Assembly (NCBI RefSeq): GCF_036850765.1
Contig: NC_089492.1
Span: forward strand, 170,064,296 to 170,128,295
Direction: 5' to 3'
DNA: 64,000 nt
DNA from: Saccopteryx bilineata
Lineage: Eukaryota; Chordata; Mammalia; Chiroptera; Emballonuridae
In this document: in pieces, positions 9,064 through 22,589 of the stretch
Layout: the number at the start of each line of letters is the position of its first letter
How positions within the stretch are numbered: the first letter of the stretch is position 1
Translations under genes and position numbers: made by a program
The notes under the pieces: generated by a model
What the model was told of the DNA's origin: nothing
The model's input: the letters and a program-made list of their open reading frames with translations, nothing else
Database searches by the model: none

Positions 9064-11088
9064 TCATAGATTTCATTATTAATTATAACTTCAAAATATT
9101 TTTCCCCTTAAGGTTTTATAAGCAACCATTTGGGATAAGAGTAATTATATAAAGTACTTAATAATGTTATAGAAAACATATATTTTCCCTAGCAACTATT
9201 TTAATATTTTCCACAAATAGGGAGTATAAGCAGAGATTATAATGTAACAGTATTAGAAAGAGATAATGATATACAAGTATATTAATCTGGGAAGATGAAT
9301 TATAAATGGGGTAGTATGTTTCCAGTTTAAAATCTAAGTTATGCTGTCTACTAGTAGGCTTACTTTTCAAATGGGACAACAAAAGCAGCATAGACTATAA
9401 ACAATACTCTTGTGTTGCTAGGGAAATAGACTACCTGATTTTTTAATGTTAAAATCCAAACTATTACTGGGCCTGGGGTTAATGATTTTTAATCATTTAT
9501 AAAAATAGGGGGTTAAATATGTAGAATTAAAACTAATTATCAGGGGGATTCTTTCTCTTTTCTTCCTTTAATGAATTTTTATCTTTTTCTTTTTTAATAA
9601 AGCTGCTCTGTGTCTCTTCTTTCTTCTTTTCTTCATCGTACTCTAAAGCTTAGATTTTTCAGGAACTTTTTAAGAATCATCTTAATGGAAAACAATGTTA
9701 TTTCACATTAAAAACAAAGTTTGGTATTTTAAATATATTTTAAGAAGGTGATAGGCCACAATGACTATGGCAAAAAATTGAAAAGTGGGGATGTGATACT
9801 TCTCTTTGTATCTTGCATATGTGTATTTTACCATCTGTTAACAAGATGCAGTTGTGATCTAACTTGAGGGGATGAACAACAACTAATAACTTAAAAAAAA
9901 AAAGGAATCAAACATGTTATCTAACCAAGGAGAAATCATTCACAGAGAATAAATATTGTGGACAGCATTTTGGAGATGACTTTAACATAAGTAATGAAAG
10001 TTAATCCACCTCTCAAATGTGGACATTTTCTTGGACGAAATGGTGGCCTCAGAGGCAGAGCAGCTCCCTAAGTCTAGACTCCCTGACAGATTTAAACTCG
10101 TTGTCTGGGTGAGCAGTAGAGATCCTAGTTTAGGCTTTGGTATGGTTTTATGTGATAACCAATAGAATGCTTTAAGAAGTTTGTGTTTTTATGATAGATT
10201 TCATAGTTTTAATTTTATGGAACTTTTATTAATTTACTTTTATGATATTTGTAGATAAATTGTTGGTTAGTTGAATTGGAGCACTAGGAGTTTTGCAGAT
10301 CAAATAAAGGAAATTTTAACTAAAGTCATTTTCATACCAAGGACATTTTACATGTTTTAGCATCTTTTAAAATAACTACTGAAAAGTTCATGGACTTCTA
10401 GTTATAAAACATGATGCTATGACCATAAGATAACATTTTACTCATTATTATTTTTCTAATGCATAGGGTGACTTTTTATTTATTAAAACATTTCTTGGTT
10501 ATGTTTTTGGGGAATATTAGAATGCTAGACTCATAAGAAGATTATGACATTCTGTGTATTCTATTCTATTCTGAGGGTTAGTTCCTGTTGTCTATAAAAA
10601 CTGAACTAGCTTGTGTGGCTCAGAGTCAGTTTGCTATCTCTGTAGGCTCAAGGTTGTGAAGCCATACTAATATGAAATTATTCATAGTAATGCTTCGAAC
10701 TTACTGCTCATAAACCAACATTCTTGAAAATGTCACTCCATAACCTACCTTCTTCATAAAAAATGAAGTTAACTCAGCTAGGAGATATTTGTGTATTAAA
10801 AATTGTGGTTGCAGAGCAACAGGAGGTCATCCTAATATGGTTAACTGACTCTCCTAAAGAGACTCTATTCTTTCTTTTTGTTGTTGTTGTTCAATACTTA
10901 GCAAAACAAAATTTTATAAAGTAGAATAGATTAATTGCTAAACAGACAGCATCACATCTGAACTGGTGCCAATCTGAATAGAAATAGACTACTATATAAA
11001 TACACACATATACAGAGCAAATACTTATGCAGATGCACTCACACATTTTAAAGTATTGAAAGGGCCTCCTCAGGCCAAGCATTATTAA
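9064..11088. other. AT-rich intergenic stretch, nothing recognised
   Basis: No exon, ORF of note or clear repeat family is visible to me. It has A- and T-rich runs only. Confidence 0.6.
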
Positions 11089-11105
11089 TGGAACAAAACT
11101 CTTTG

Positions 11106-11500
11106 TTTGTTTGTTTGTTTATTTTGTATTTTTCTGAAGGTGGAAACAGGGAGGCAGTCAGACAGACTCCCGCATGCGCCCAACCAGGATCCACCCAACC
11201 AGGATCCACCCGGCATGCCCACCAGGGGGCGATGCTCTGCCCATCTGGGGCATCGCTATGTTGCAACCAGAGCCATTCTAGCTCCTGAAGCAGAGGCCAC
11301 AGAGCCATCCTCAGCGCCCGGGCCAACTTTGCTCCAATGGAGCCTTGGCTGTGGGAGGGGAAGAGAGAGACAGAGAGGAAGGAGAGGGGGAGGGGTCACG
11401 AAGCAGATGGGCGCTTCTCCTGTGTGCCCTGGCCGGGAATCAAACCTGGGACTCCTACATACCAGGCCGACGCTCTACCACTGAGCCAACTGGCCAGGGC
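11106..11500 (-). mobile_element. Bat tRNA-derived SINE, long type
   Basis: Same family as 2490-2895, with the head at 11500 on the - strand and a (TTTG)n tail at 11106. A 17-bp perfect duplication tggaacaaaactctttg flanks it at 11089-11105 and 11501-11517, so it is a fairly recent insertion. A 'caaccaggatccaccc' block is doubled inside. Confidence 0.93.
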
Positions 11501-11517
11501 TGGAACAAAACTCTTTG

Positions 11518-11799
11518 GAGAGAAGCAATACATAAAAACACATGGAGAGGCAATGCTGAGAAATGATATATATCATGGTGCTTAAAGACTTGGTTCCCGA
11601 AGACTTTAAGAGTTTTAAAAATCTTCACAAAATAAGAAAGATCCCAGCATTTTAAGGAAAAATTTATTCTAGGGAGGGATTTTACTGAAATAACTAGGGC
11701 ATATAGTCCTTTAGTTCTTTGTCATCAGTCTTAAGTACCATGTACTGTCGGTGCAGAACATTTCATACCACCAAGCTCTGTCAGAAGGTTATTATTGCT

Positions 11800-11831
<32 letters not shown>

Positions 11832-13865
11832 TCTGTGTGATGTACATCACTGTATATAGAGGACTCTTTTCCGTAACAAGCAGCCAGAATTACTACAAAT
11901 AGAATGAAAGTAGTCCACTATCTAGCTAGCTAATGTTGAAGTGCAGTGCAGAAGCTTTGTGGCTTCCTTGTATAAATGTAATGGCCTAGAATGTACCCAC
12001 TGATTCAAACTGTCATTCTAATGTGATGAGCACATACAGTTCTTATTATTAAATTTTATTGTTGTAAATACAGTAAGATTTTTGCTTGTATTCTGGTATA
12101 TAGATGGGTCTGATTTTTGTTCTTACCACATGGAGTTAGTGTGGTTCTGACTATGAAGTCTAAGTGACTTGGACAGAGAATGAAAGCGTGTCCCCACAAA
12201 TTGATAGGGAAGAAAAATATTGTTTATGACCCCGTAGGATATGAAGAATTAGGAAAGAATTTTAGAAATCTAGATAACCATAAAGCACCTATAAAATAAG
12301 GTGGTAACTAATAGAAAATAACAATTTAGCTTAAATCCATGAATAGTACTAAATGAATTTTCTAATTTCATCAGCTTAAACTACATAGTATAACTGAGTG
12401 TTTGAGTTGTCACAAATTAATGGCATGTGAGAAGAGGGAATGGCATGTGAGAAGAGGGAATGACTTCTATAGCCTGTTTTAGAAGAAAATCTATTGTTTT
12501 TGCTTGTGTTTTTCCTGTGCCTTAACTTTTTAGTATGTTCAATGATAATGGGTGATTATCAATGTTGTATGTAAAGACTAAGTTGAGCTTATTATTTTTA
12601 TCTGATTTATGTTTAGAACTTTTCTTTATAAGGAGAATTATTTGTTTTCATCAAATTCTGAGCATTTAGGTTTTTACTTCTATGTCATTGCTCCTGGTAA
12701 ACCATAAAAGTTCAGTGTAATAAATAAATAGATCTGTGTTTTTATAATTAAATTGTGTCTGGATAGTTTATTATTTGTTTATGATATTGTGTTGCTAATA
12801 GGTCGAGTATTCTTGCATGACATTTTTCACAAATGCAATAGGAATTTTTTTACTTAAACTATGTAGAAATTTAGCACATTAAAAGACTTTTTCTATTTGG
12901 CATGAATATTAAACTTTATTATATAAAGAAAACGATTTGTATATCTTCATATACATGTTTAGTTGGTAAAAATTACAGGTATGTTTTAAAAAAAACATTG
13001 TTTTTTTCTTTCATGAAAGAGTATTAGAGAAACACAGGTCTAGAAATTTTGTTATGATAAATAAAGGTATCTCTAAAAGCAAAGAATAAATTACACACAT
13101 TGCACATTTTATATAGATAAAGCTCTAGGAATAGATTTACAATTTTACTAAGAGATTGGCTAAAATTCTTCAGTTTGTAGGATATTCACTGTTTTCATTC
13201 TATTGAATTAAAGTAGTTTTGTTTTTTCCCTCCATGTTTAAAAAACAATATCCACTAAGCACAAGCATTTTGTCTTCTTGATATGTAGTAACAAAATACA
13301 TGTGATTTGGGGACCAGACTACAGAGAAGACAGTATACACCACTTGTGCAGTTGGCCCTGTGTCTTTGTTATTCTAGGAGAGTAAAAGAAGCAAACCTCC
13401 ACACAAAGGAGGCATCTAGATTGCCAAAGTCAAATCTCTTTGGACCATGTGGCTAGTCAACATTAGAAGCTTCCCTCAATCAATGACGGTCATTTTCCAA
13501 GGTATTGTAAAATGGCTGGCAAGCATTGATTATAAAATTCTTGTTTATGAAGTCAAACATACATTTCTGTAGGCTTCCAGGTGTTTTTTCTCCTCTAATG
13601 GGGTGTTAGTTTATTAAATCATCGCACAGGTCTCTCAAATGCCCCCACAAATACATCTACCATTAAAGAGACAAATGATTCAGGGATGGCCTGCATTTCA
13701 AATGCATTGTTTAGTAATAACAAAAATGGTTTAAAAATGAAAAAAAAAAAAACACCCAAAACCAAAACACTGATAAAGCATCTCTCCTTGGTTTCACTAT
13801 ATTTGTTCGTTTTGGCTATAATCCTCTTCCCATCTCCATGAGCAATCTCAAAAACAGTCATGACC
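11518..13865. other. AT-rich intergenic stretch with two small repeats
   Basis: It contains a (GT)n at about 11802-11832 and a 21-bp unit (aatggcatgtgagaagaggg and one more base) duplicated in tandem at about 12419-12461. No gene is seen. Confidence 0.7.
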
Positions 13866-13869
13866 TTAA

Positions 13870-14130
13870 CATCAACCTATATGCTAGTGATTTAGAAATT
13901 TGTATCTCTGGGCCAAATTTCTCCCCAGGAGTTCCAGATCTGGGTGTAAAACTCACAAGTTGATATTCCGTAGTTACCACATACTGAAATGTTTTATTTA
14001 TTTTTTGACAGTGTGTATCTATTTTTACATTGCCCATCCTGGTTAATGATGCATCTTACTGCCCAATTAGAAACCTCAGGGTCATCTTAAATTATTGCCG
14101 TTCTCTCTGTGTCAAATCAGTCATTTAGTT
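13870..14130 (+). repeat. L2 LINE fragment
   Basis: Blocks such as 'ccccaggagttccagatc' and 'aaacctcagggtcatctt' resemble the L2 3' half read on the + strand. Ancient and diverged. Confidence 0.5.
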
Positions 14131-14164
14131 TTATGTTGTTTGATTGTTTAGCTAATGCTTAGAA

Positions 14165-14720
14165 ATGTTAGTTCACTGTGTATTAATTTTCTTGATCTTG
14201 TTTATTGGCCAAGAGGGTTCCTCTTCATCAGTTCATATGTTTATCTCATTTTTTCTACTAGGTTTTGGTACTTTGTTATTGCTTCGAAGGGCTTCTTTAT
14301 ATATTCTTCATAACCTGGTTGTGTGCTTCACAAGTATCTCTGCCAGCTTGTGGTTTACCTTGTTTGCTTTTCTAAAAGTGATATTAGCCTAGATAAATGT
14401 TTCATATTAATGTAGTCAAATATATTTATCTTTTTTATAGTTTATGGGATTTTTGTGATTTACTTAAAAAATTTGTTGGAACGTTGATGCCAATTATATT
14501 CTGTAATACTTTCTCATTTTTTAAGAAAATTTTGTTTTTCACACTTAGGACTCTTATCTGTCCGGCATGTATTTGTGTGTGCACTGGAGTTAGGGACCTA
14601 ACTTTCTTATACTTTTTTATATGGATATCAACAGTCTTAGTACCATTTATTGAACATGCTGTCTTTTCCCCATTGATTTGTAGTCAGAACTATATCAAGT
14701 TCTCATGTTTTTTAGGTAAA
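14165..14720 (-). repeat. Old L1 fragment (left part, split by later LTRs)
   Basis: Read on the - strand it is L1 ORF2 sequence, seen on + as 'taccatttattgaacatgct' and 'ccccattgatttgtagtc'. It appears to continue at 16480-17345 after about 1.75 kb of younger sequence. Frames are decayed. Confidence 0.7.
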
Positions 14721-14773
14721 TTATTGGCTCAAGATTGGAGGAAAGTCCTATTGGCTCAAGATTGGAGGAGAGA
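14720..14773. repeat. 27-bp tandem duplication
   Basis: 'tattggctcaagattggagg' plus seven bases occurs twice in a row at the edge between the old L1 and the MaLR LTR. Confidence 0.85.
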
Positions 14774-15165
14774 CTAAATTATTTCCCTTCCCCCAAAATT
14801 TGTATGTTGAAGCACCCAGTCCCCCATGTAACTGTATTTGGAGATAGGGCCTTAATTGAGGCAATTTCAGTTAAATGAGGTCATAAGGGTGGGGCCCTTA
14901 TTCTATAGGACTGGCATCCTTAGAAGAAGAAGATGAGACACCAGAGGTCATTCTGTGTGCACATACAGAGGAAAGGCCATGTGGGGACACAGCCAGAAAG
15001 CACCCCTTTACAAGCCAAGAGCACAGGCCTCACCAGAACCAAGTCTTCCAGCACCTTGACTATGGACTCTTGTCTCCAGAACTGTGAGAAAATAAATATC
15101 TGTTGTTTAAGCTACTCAGTCTTTGATTTTTTGTTATAGCAGCCAGAGAGGACTAATCCAAATTC
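14765..15165 (+). mobile_element. MLT1-type MaLR solo LTR
   Basis: MaLR landmarks appear in order: 'ccccaaaatttgtatgttga', 'tatttggagatagggcct', 'atgaggtcataagggtgggg', 'gaaaggccatgtggggacac', 'ccagaactgtgagaaaataa' and 'tgttgtttaagc'. No internal retroviral sequence adjoins it. An ancient non-coding remnant. Confidence 0.85.
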
Positions 15166-15177
15166 TTTATCCTTGTT

Positions 15178-15560
15178 TGTTGTAAAGTAGCGTTCCACAG
15201 GTTTACATAGAGACACCAAGGCAGGATACAGAAGAATTTTTAGGAGGAGAGTTATTTAATAAGCTGGCTGCATATGACTTGCACGGGGTATAGCTGACCC
15301 AAATCATGCGTGCGTAAAATAGCCCTGCAGCTCGTTATATAGACTTGATCACACCCAGGTTAGGGGGAAAAAGGAAGGTGAAATATGACACAATAATCAA
15401 TTATCAACAAACTCACAACATCTGTCCATAGGATCTATAAAAAACATTCCTACATATTAAAACTTTCAAGGTAACACAATAGTGATGTCGCTTTACATAT
15501 CGAAGACATTCACAAATCTTTCAGTGTCTATCTCCCCTCCTTTACCTAGAGGTATATGTA
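15178..15560 (-). mobile_element. Probable LTR of an unnamed endogenous retrovirus, antisense
   Basis: On the - strand a TATA-like 'agtctatataacgagctgca' is followed about 140 bases later by an attaaa signal. The segment then ends in ..ttacaaca (15178 onward on +, 'tgttgtaaag'). This is the layout of U3, R and U5. The 5' limit is uncertain and I cannot name the family. Confidence 0.4.
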
Positions 15561-16479
15561 TGTCACTCTCAGGGTTCCAGGAAGGGAAGAAGAGCTAAAA
15601 TCAGTGTAGGATATGTAAATATTGTCTCTTATTGAAAGGGAAAGGAAGTTCTTCAGATAACCTTTATTCTATAGTTAAACTAAATGACCCAGTCATCTTT
15701 GCAAGCCAGAAAGCTTCTGCATTCTTCTCCCTCCATTCTCCAAAGAAAAGACAGGGCAAGAGGCCTGACTTTTTCTCCTAAAATATTAATATTAATTTTT
15801 GCAATTCTTTGGTACCTTACCACATGCTGAGTCCTAAATTCTATAACGGGAGTTTATTTCTTTATTACTTTTTTGGTCAGTGAATATGCAAAAGAAGATT
15901 TAGAAGGTTTTCTTAACAAATTCTATTTGTTTTATACTCAAGATAATTTTTTTTATCATATATTATCCACATTGGTTTCTTAGTCTTCTACTAATGAGCT
16001 CCCATTCTTAGAAGGGTATTAGATTAGAAGGTATATTAGTAAAGCGGATCCAAAGAGGGCTGCATGGGGTCCAGCTCTTCAAATATAACCTGGACACCAC
16101 TTCTTCACCTATTTGGTGATGATTCCTTTATATCCAGGAAGGTAGACAAGAGTGAGAGACAATGTGAAAGGTTCCATATAAAGTATTAAAAGGCAAGGTT
16201 CCTTTCTAATAAAAGAATTAGAACATATCAAGCATGCAAAAATGATCATTGTAAAGTGCAATATAAAAGAGCATGTCATACTCCATGTTTCATTCCTTCC
16301 CTTTTTTGTAACTTTTAGTTGGGATCTTTTGGAATGGGAATGACCCAAGCCTGGAGGTACCCAGCTCTCCTTGTGCTAACCCATTATGTCCTTATATTCC
16401 TGGATGAAGGAAACATTGTTTAGTAAGAAAATGGTTTATAGAAGAGGGTTTATCTGTAGATTCTGTGTCCTGATGTTCT

Positions 16480-17345
16480 GTTTCCATTTTGTTTTATTGG
16501 GCTCTCGATGCCAAAACTTTACTAAATGATTGTAGCTTTATAACAAGAACTGATGTCTGGTTGAGTGAAACTCCCTGTTCAATTCAAAGCTATTTTGGCC
16601 CTTTACTGTTTCAAAAAAAAATTTAAGATCAATTTGTCAGGTTCTGTGAAAAAGCCTGCTGAAATTTTTATTAGAACTGCATAGGTCTCTATGATATTAA
16701 GACATCCTGTCTATAAATTTGAAATGGCCTTTTACCCAGGTCTTTAAAAAAGTCCTTCAAAAGTTTGTATCATTTTATTTAAAAAATTTTAAACATCTTT
16801 GATTATATTTATTTCCAGATATTTTACAGTTCTGTGGCTGTTGTGGATGAAATAATTTTTAAATTGCTTTTTAAGTATTAATGATATCTAGGGATGTTAT
16901 TGATTTCTATAAATTGATATTCTATTCAGCATATTCCAGAACTGTTACTAGAAGTGATTTGTAAGTTTCTGTAGGATTTTTGTGGAAACTATCATATCTA
17001 TGTGACATATTTTCTTTTCCAATCTTAAAAACACCTTTTTGCTTATCTTATTGAATTAGCTAAAAAAAATTAGTAAAAATTATAGCACATATTTTTGTCT
17101 TCCCCTGGCATTAAGAGGATGCTTCCAGTATTTAACATCAAATATGATGTTTGCTTATATTTTTGGTAGATATTTTATATCAGGTTGCATTTCTCTTTTA
17201 TTCCTAGTTTTCTAAGATGTGTTTTATTTGAAAATTCTGAAAGGATGAAAGATTCTCAATTTATTAAGGTTTTTATTATTTTTTTCTTTAGTTAAATGTT
17301 GTGAATTACCTTAAATTTTTCCTAATGTTAAACCATTCTTAGATT
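16480..17345 (-). repeat. Old L1 fragment (right part)
   Basis: On the - strand it matches the L1 ORF2 region, seen on + as 'tgattgtagctttataacaa' and further typical antisense L1 text. It is collinear with 14165-14720 and has many stops. Confidence 0.65.
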
Positions 17346-17884
17346 CTTAGATAACTATCTCACAGGCTCCTAAGAGATAGCATGAACCTCTTGAGATCCA
17401 CCCTAGCTTATTGGTAAAGAAACAAACAAAAACTATCTACTCAAAACAAAAATCCAGCTTTGCAATATTCATGGGCTCTCAAATTTGAACTACTCCAGTA
17501 GTAGGGACTCTTAAAATAAAGGATGTACATAGAAGAACTATGCTACTCTAGGGAAGTGGTAAAGGAAATGTAAAACTTCTCTAGAGACATTTCTACACCC
17601 CGGAGTGCAATTGTCCCATGCAAAATAATCCACAAATGGCTCACCAGACCAATGTGCAAGCCACAGAAGGAGAGGACCCTCATGAGGTCAAGTCAGCTGA
17701 CACAAATGGGGAAATAGACACCCAAGGAAATAGAAATAATAACTTTAAATTCTTATGACTCTAATTAAATAAATCTAAATATGGTTCAAAATTATTAAAA
17801 TTATAAAATGGAGAGAAGACATCATAAAAGAACAAGATCATGAAAGAGACGAAAGCATACACTTGACAAACTTAGTAGAGCTTC

Positions 17885-18095
17885 TAAAAATGAACACCAG
17901 TCATTTTTCCCACTTTATTCAAGTACAATTGAGAAATGAAAATTTTATTTAAGGTATGCAGTGTGATGATTTGATATACATATGTACATTGTGAAATGTT
18001 TACCAGAGTTGAACTAATTAACACTTCTGCAAAGGAGAAAATGCAACTTTGTTGTCCTGGAGGATTTAAAGAGAGATTGCAGTTCCAGCACCCAG
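17885..18095 (-). repeat. L1 3'-end-like fragment
   Basis: Text such as 'caagtacaattgagaaatga' and 'tgatatacatatgtacattg' resembles the 3' UTR of older L1 families, antisense. It stops shortly before the younger L1. Confidence 0.5.
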
Positions 18096-18436
18096 CACAG
18101 ACCAAGCACCACGCAGCTGTTAGACATTATGGTTATTAGCTTTCTGACTTGGTTTTTGGCATCTTTTTTTTTTATATAAATTTTTATTAATGTTAATGGG
18201 ATGACATTAATAATTCAGGGTACATATATTCAAAGAAACCATGTCTAGGTTATCTTGTCATTAAATTATGTTGCATACCCCTCACCCAGAGTCAGATTGT
18301 CCTCCATCACCCTCTATCTAGTTTTCTCTGTGCCCCTCCCCCTCCCCCTAACTCTCTCCCTCCCTCCCTCCAGCGTCGTCCCTCCCCCCACCCCTGGTAA
18401 CCACCACACTCTTGTCCATGTCTCTTAGTCTCATTT

Positions 18437-21400
18437 TTATGTTCCACCAATGTATGGAATCATGTAGTTCTTGTTTTTTTCTGATTTACTTATTTCACTC
18501 CGTATATTGTTATCAAGATCCCACCATTTTGCTGTAAATGATCTGATGTCATCATTTCTTATGGCTGAGTAGTATTCCATAGTGTATATGTGCCACATCT
18601 TCTTTATCCAGTCTTCTATTGAAGGGCTTTTTGGTTGTTTCCATGTCTTGGCCACTGTGAACAGTGCTGCAATGAACATGGGGCTACATGTGTCTTTACG
18701 TATCAATGATTCTGAGGTTTTGGGGTATATACCCAGTAGAGGGATTGCTGGGTCATAAGGTAGTTCTATTTGCAGTTTTTTGAGGAACCACCATACTTTC
18801 CTCCATAATGGTTGTACTACTTTACAGTCCCACCAAGAGTGAATGAGGGTTCCTTTTTCTACACAGCCTCTCCAACATTTGCTATTACCCGTCTTGTTGA
18901 TAATAGCTAATCTAACAGGAGTGAGGTGGTATCTCATTGTAGTTTTGATTTGCATTTCTCTAATAACTAATGAAGCTGAGCATCTTTTCATATATCTGTT
19001 GGCCATTTGTATCTCTTCCTGGGAGAAGTGTCTGTTCATGTCCTCTTCCCATTTTTTTATTGGATTGTTTGTTTGTTTGTTGTTGAGTTTTATGAGTTCT
19101 TTGTAAATTTTGGATATTAGGCCCTTATCTGAGCTGTCGTTTGAAAATATCAGTTCCCATATAGTTGGCTGTCTGTTTATTTTGATATCAGTTTCTCTTG
19201 CTGAGCAAAAACTTTTAATTCTGATGTAGTCCCATTCATTTATCTTTGCCTTCACTTCTCTTGCCATTGGAGTCAAGTTCATAAAATGTTCTTTAAAACC
19301 CAGGTCCATGAGTTTAGTACCTATGTCTTCTTCTATGTACTTTATTGTTTCAGGTCTTATATTTAGGTCTTTGATCCATTTTGAATGAATTTTAGTACAC
19401 GGGGACAGGCTGTAGTCGAGTTTCATTCTTTTGCATGTGGCTTTCCAGTTTTCCCAACACCATTTGTTGAAGAGGCATTCTTTTCTCCATTTTGTGTTGT
19501 TGGCCCCTTTATCAAAGATTATTTGACCATATATATGTGGTTTTATTTCTGGGCTTTCTATTCTGTTCCATTGGTCTGAGTGTCTATTTTTCTGCCAATA
19601 CCATGCAGTTTTGATTATTGTGGCCCTATAATATAGTTTAAAGTCAGGTATTGTAATGCCCCCAGCTTCATTCTTTTTCCTTAGGATTGCTTTGGCTATT
19701 CAAGGTTTTTTTATAGTTCCATATAAATCTGATGATTTTTTGTTCCATTTCTTTAAAAAAATCTCATAGGAATTTTGATGGGAATTGCATTAAATTTATA
19801 TATTACTTTGGGTAATATGGCCATTTTAATTATATTTATTCTTCCTATCCAAGAACAAGGAATATTTTTCCATCTCATTGTGTCTTTTTCTATTTCTTTT
19901 AGCAATGCCTTGTAGTTTTCTTTATATATGTCCTTTACATTCTTTGTTATGTTTATTCCTAGGTATTTTATTTTTTTTGTTGCAATAGTGAAGGGGATTA
20001 TTTTTTTGAGTTCATTTTCTAATATTTCATTGTTGGCATATAGAAAGGCTATGGACTTTTGTATGTTAATTTTGTATCCTGCGACCTTACTGTATTGGTT
20101 TATTGTTTCTAGTAATCTTTTTGTGGAGTCCTTTGGGTTTTCAATGTATAGGATCATATCATCAGCAAAAAGTGATACCTTTACTTCTTTTTTGATATAA
20201 ATGCCTTTTATTTCTTTGTCTTGTCTGATTGTTCTGGCCAGAACTTCTAGCACCACGTTAAATAAGAGTGGAGAGAGTAGACAACCCTGTCGTGTTCCTG
20301 ATTTAAGGTGGAAAGTCCTCAGTTTTACGCCATTTAATATGATGTTGGCTGATGGTTTATCATATATGGCCTTTTTCATGGTGAGATATTTTCCTTCTAT
20401 ACCCATTTTGTTGAGAGTCTTAAACATAAAATTGTGTTGTATTTTATCAAAAGCCTTTTCTGCATCTATTGATAAGATCATGTGGTTTTTGTTCTTTGTT
20501 TTGTTGATATGGTGTATTACATTAACCGTTTTACGTATGTTGAACCATCCTTGAGATTCTGGGATGAATCCCACTTGATCATGATGTATTATTTTTTTTA
20601 ATATGTTGTTGTATTCGATTTGCCAGTATTTTGTTTAGTATTTTAGCATCTGTATTCATTAGAGATATTGGTCTGTAGTTTTCTTTCTTTGTGCCACCCT
20701 TGCCAGGTTTTGGTATGAGGGTTATGTTGGCCTCATAAAATGTGTTTGGAAGTATTGCTTCTTCTTCAATTTTTTGGAAGACTTTGAGTAGAATAGGAAC
20801 CAAGTCTTCTTTGAATGTTTGATAGAATTCACTAGTATAACCGTCTGGGCCTGGATTTTTATTTTTGGGGGGGGTTTTAATAGTTTTTTCTATTTCCTCC
20901 CTGCTGATTGGTCTGTTTAGGCTTTCTGCTTCTTCATGACTCAGCCTAGGAAGGTTGTATTGTTCTAAGAATTTATCCATTTCTTCTAGATTGTTGTATT
21001 TGGTGGCATATAGTTTTTCATAGTATTCTACAATAATTCTTTGTATGTCTATGATGTCTGTGGTGATCTCTCCTCTTTCATTTTGGATTTTATTTATTTA
21101 AGTCCTGTGTCTTTTTCCTTGGTGAGTCTTGCCAAGGGTTTGTCGATTTTGTTGATCTTTTCAAAGAACCAGCTCCTTGTTTTATTGATTTTTTCTATAC
21201 TTTTTCTGTTCTCTATTTCGTTTATTTCTGCTCTGATTTTTATTATCTCCTTTCTTTGGCTGGTTTTGGGTTGTCTTTGTTCTTCTTTTTCTAGTTCCTT
21301 AAGTGTGAAGTTAAGTGGTTTACTTTGGCTCTCTCTTGTTTGTTCATATAGGCCTGAAGTGATATGAACTTTCCTCTTATTACTGCTTTTACTGCATCCC

Positions 21401-22262
21401 AGAGATTCTGATATGTTGTATTTTCATTTTCATTTGTCTGTATATATCTTTTGATCTCTGCACTTATTTCTTCTTTGACCCATTCATTTTTTAGAAGTAT
21501 GTTGTTTAGTTTCCACAATTTTGTGCATTTTCCCCCCTCTTTTTTACAGTTGAATTCTAGTTTCAAGGCTTTATGATCAGAAAATATGCTTGGTACAATT
21601 TCAATTTTTCTAAATTTGCTGATATTGTCTTTGTGGCCCAACATATGGTCAATTCTTGAGAATGTTCCATGTACACTAGAGAAAAATGTGTACTCTGTCG
21701 CTTTGGGATGAAGTGTCCTGTAGATGTCTATCATATCCAGGTGTTCTAGTATTTCGTTTAAGGCCACTATATCTTTATTGATTCTCTGTTTGGATGACCG
21801 ATCTAGAGCAGTCAGCGGTGTATTGAGGTCTCCAAGTATGACTGTATTTTTGTCAGTTTTTGTTTTAAGGTCAATATGTAGCTGTCTTTTATATTTTGGT
21901 GCTCCTTGGTTTGGTGCATATATATTAAGGATTGTTATGTCCTCTTGATTCAGTGTCCCCTTAATCATTATGAAATGACCATTTTTGTCTCTGAGTACTT
22001 TTTCTGTCTTGTAGTCAGCATTATTAGATATGAGTATTGCTACACCTGCTTTTTTTTGGGTGTTGTTTGCTTGGAGTATTGTTTTCCAGCCTTTCACTTT
22101 GAATTTGTTTTTATCCTTGTTGCTTAGATGAGTTTCTTGTAGGCAGCATACAGTTGGATATTCTTTTTTAATCCATTCTGCTACTCTGTGTCTTTTTATT
22201 GGTTTGTTTAATCCATTTACATTTAGTGTAATTATTGACACTTGTGGGTTCCCTATTGCCAT
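18437..22262 (-). pseudogene. L1 ORF2 (endonuclease, reverse transcriptase), broken
   Basis: The span fits a ~1275-residue ORF2. The endonuclease piece (21291-22262) starts [20 protein letters not shown] and has [14 protein letters not shown] and a final SDHKALKL active-site block. The reverse transcriptase lies in two pieces (20579-20980 and 19753-20574), with [22 protein letters not shown] and the catalytic FADD. The C-terminal piece (18437-19426) has the Cys-rich block around [18 protein letters not shown] and ends near YIGGT. Interruptions lie at about 20.98-21.29, 20.58 and 19.43-19.75 kb. Confidence 0.95.
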
Positions 22263-22589
22263 TTTATAAATTGCTTTCTGTTAGTTTTGTATCTTGTTTG
22301 ATTCTTCTCTTTTGTTTTCCTATCGTTTGTTTTTGTTTGTTTGTATTCCATACTTCTTTCCTCTGTTGCTACCTTTTATAAGTCAAGTGTTTTTGTGGTG
22401 GTTTTTTCAACGGTGGTTACCATTAAGTAATGAAAAGGGTACCTACCATATTCATTGTAGTACCCTTTCTTATGAGTATTTCTGCGCTTCATCGTCCTTT
22501 GCTGCTGTTAATCTTCATCTTTCCTCCCCTTTTTTTTCTTTTGTTGTCACAGTTTAAGTTTGGTTTTATTGTTTTCTTGGTGGAGCTGT

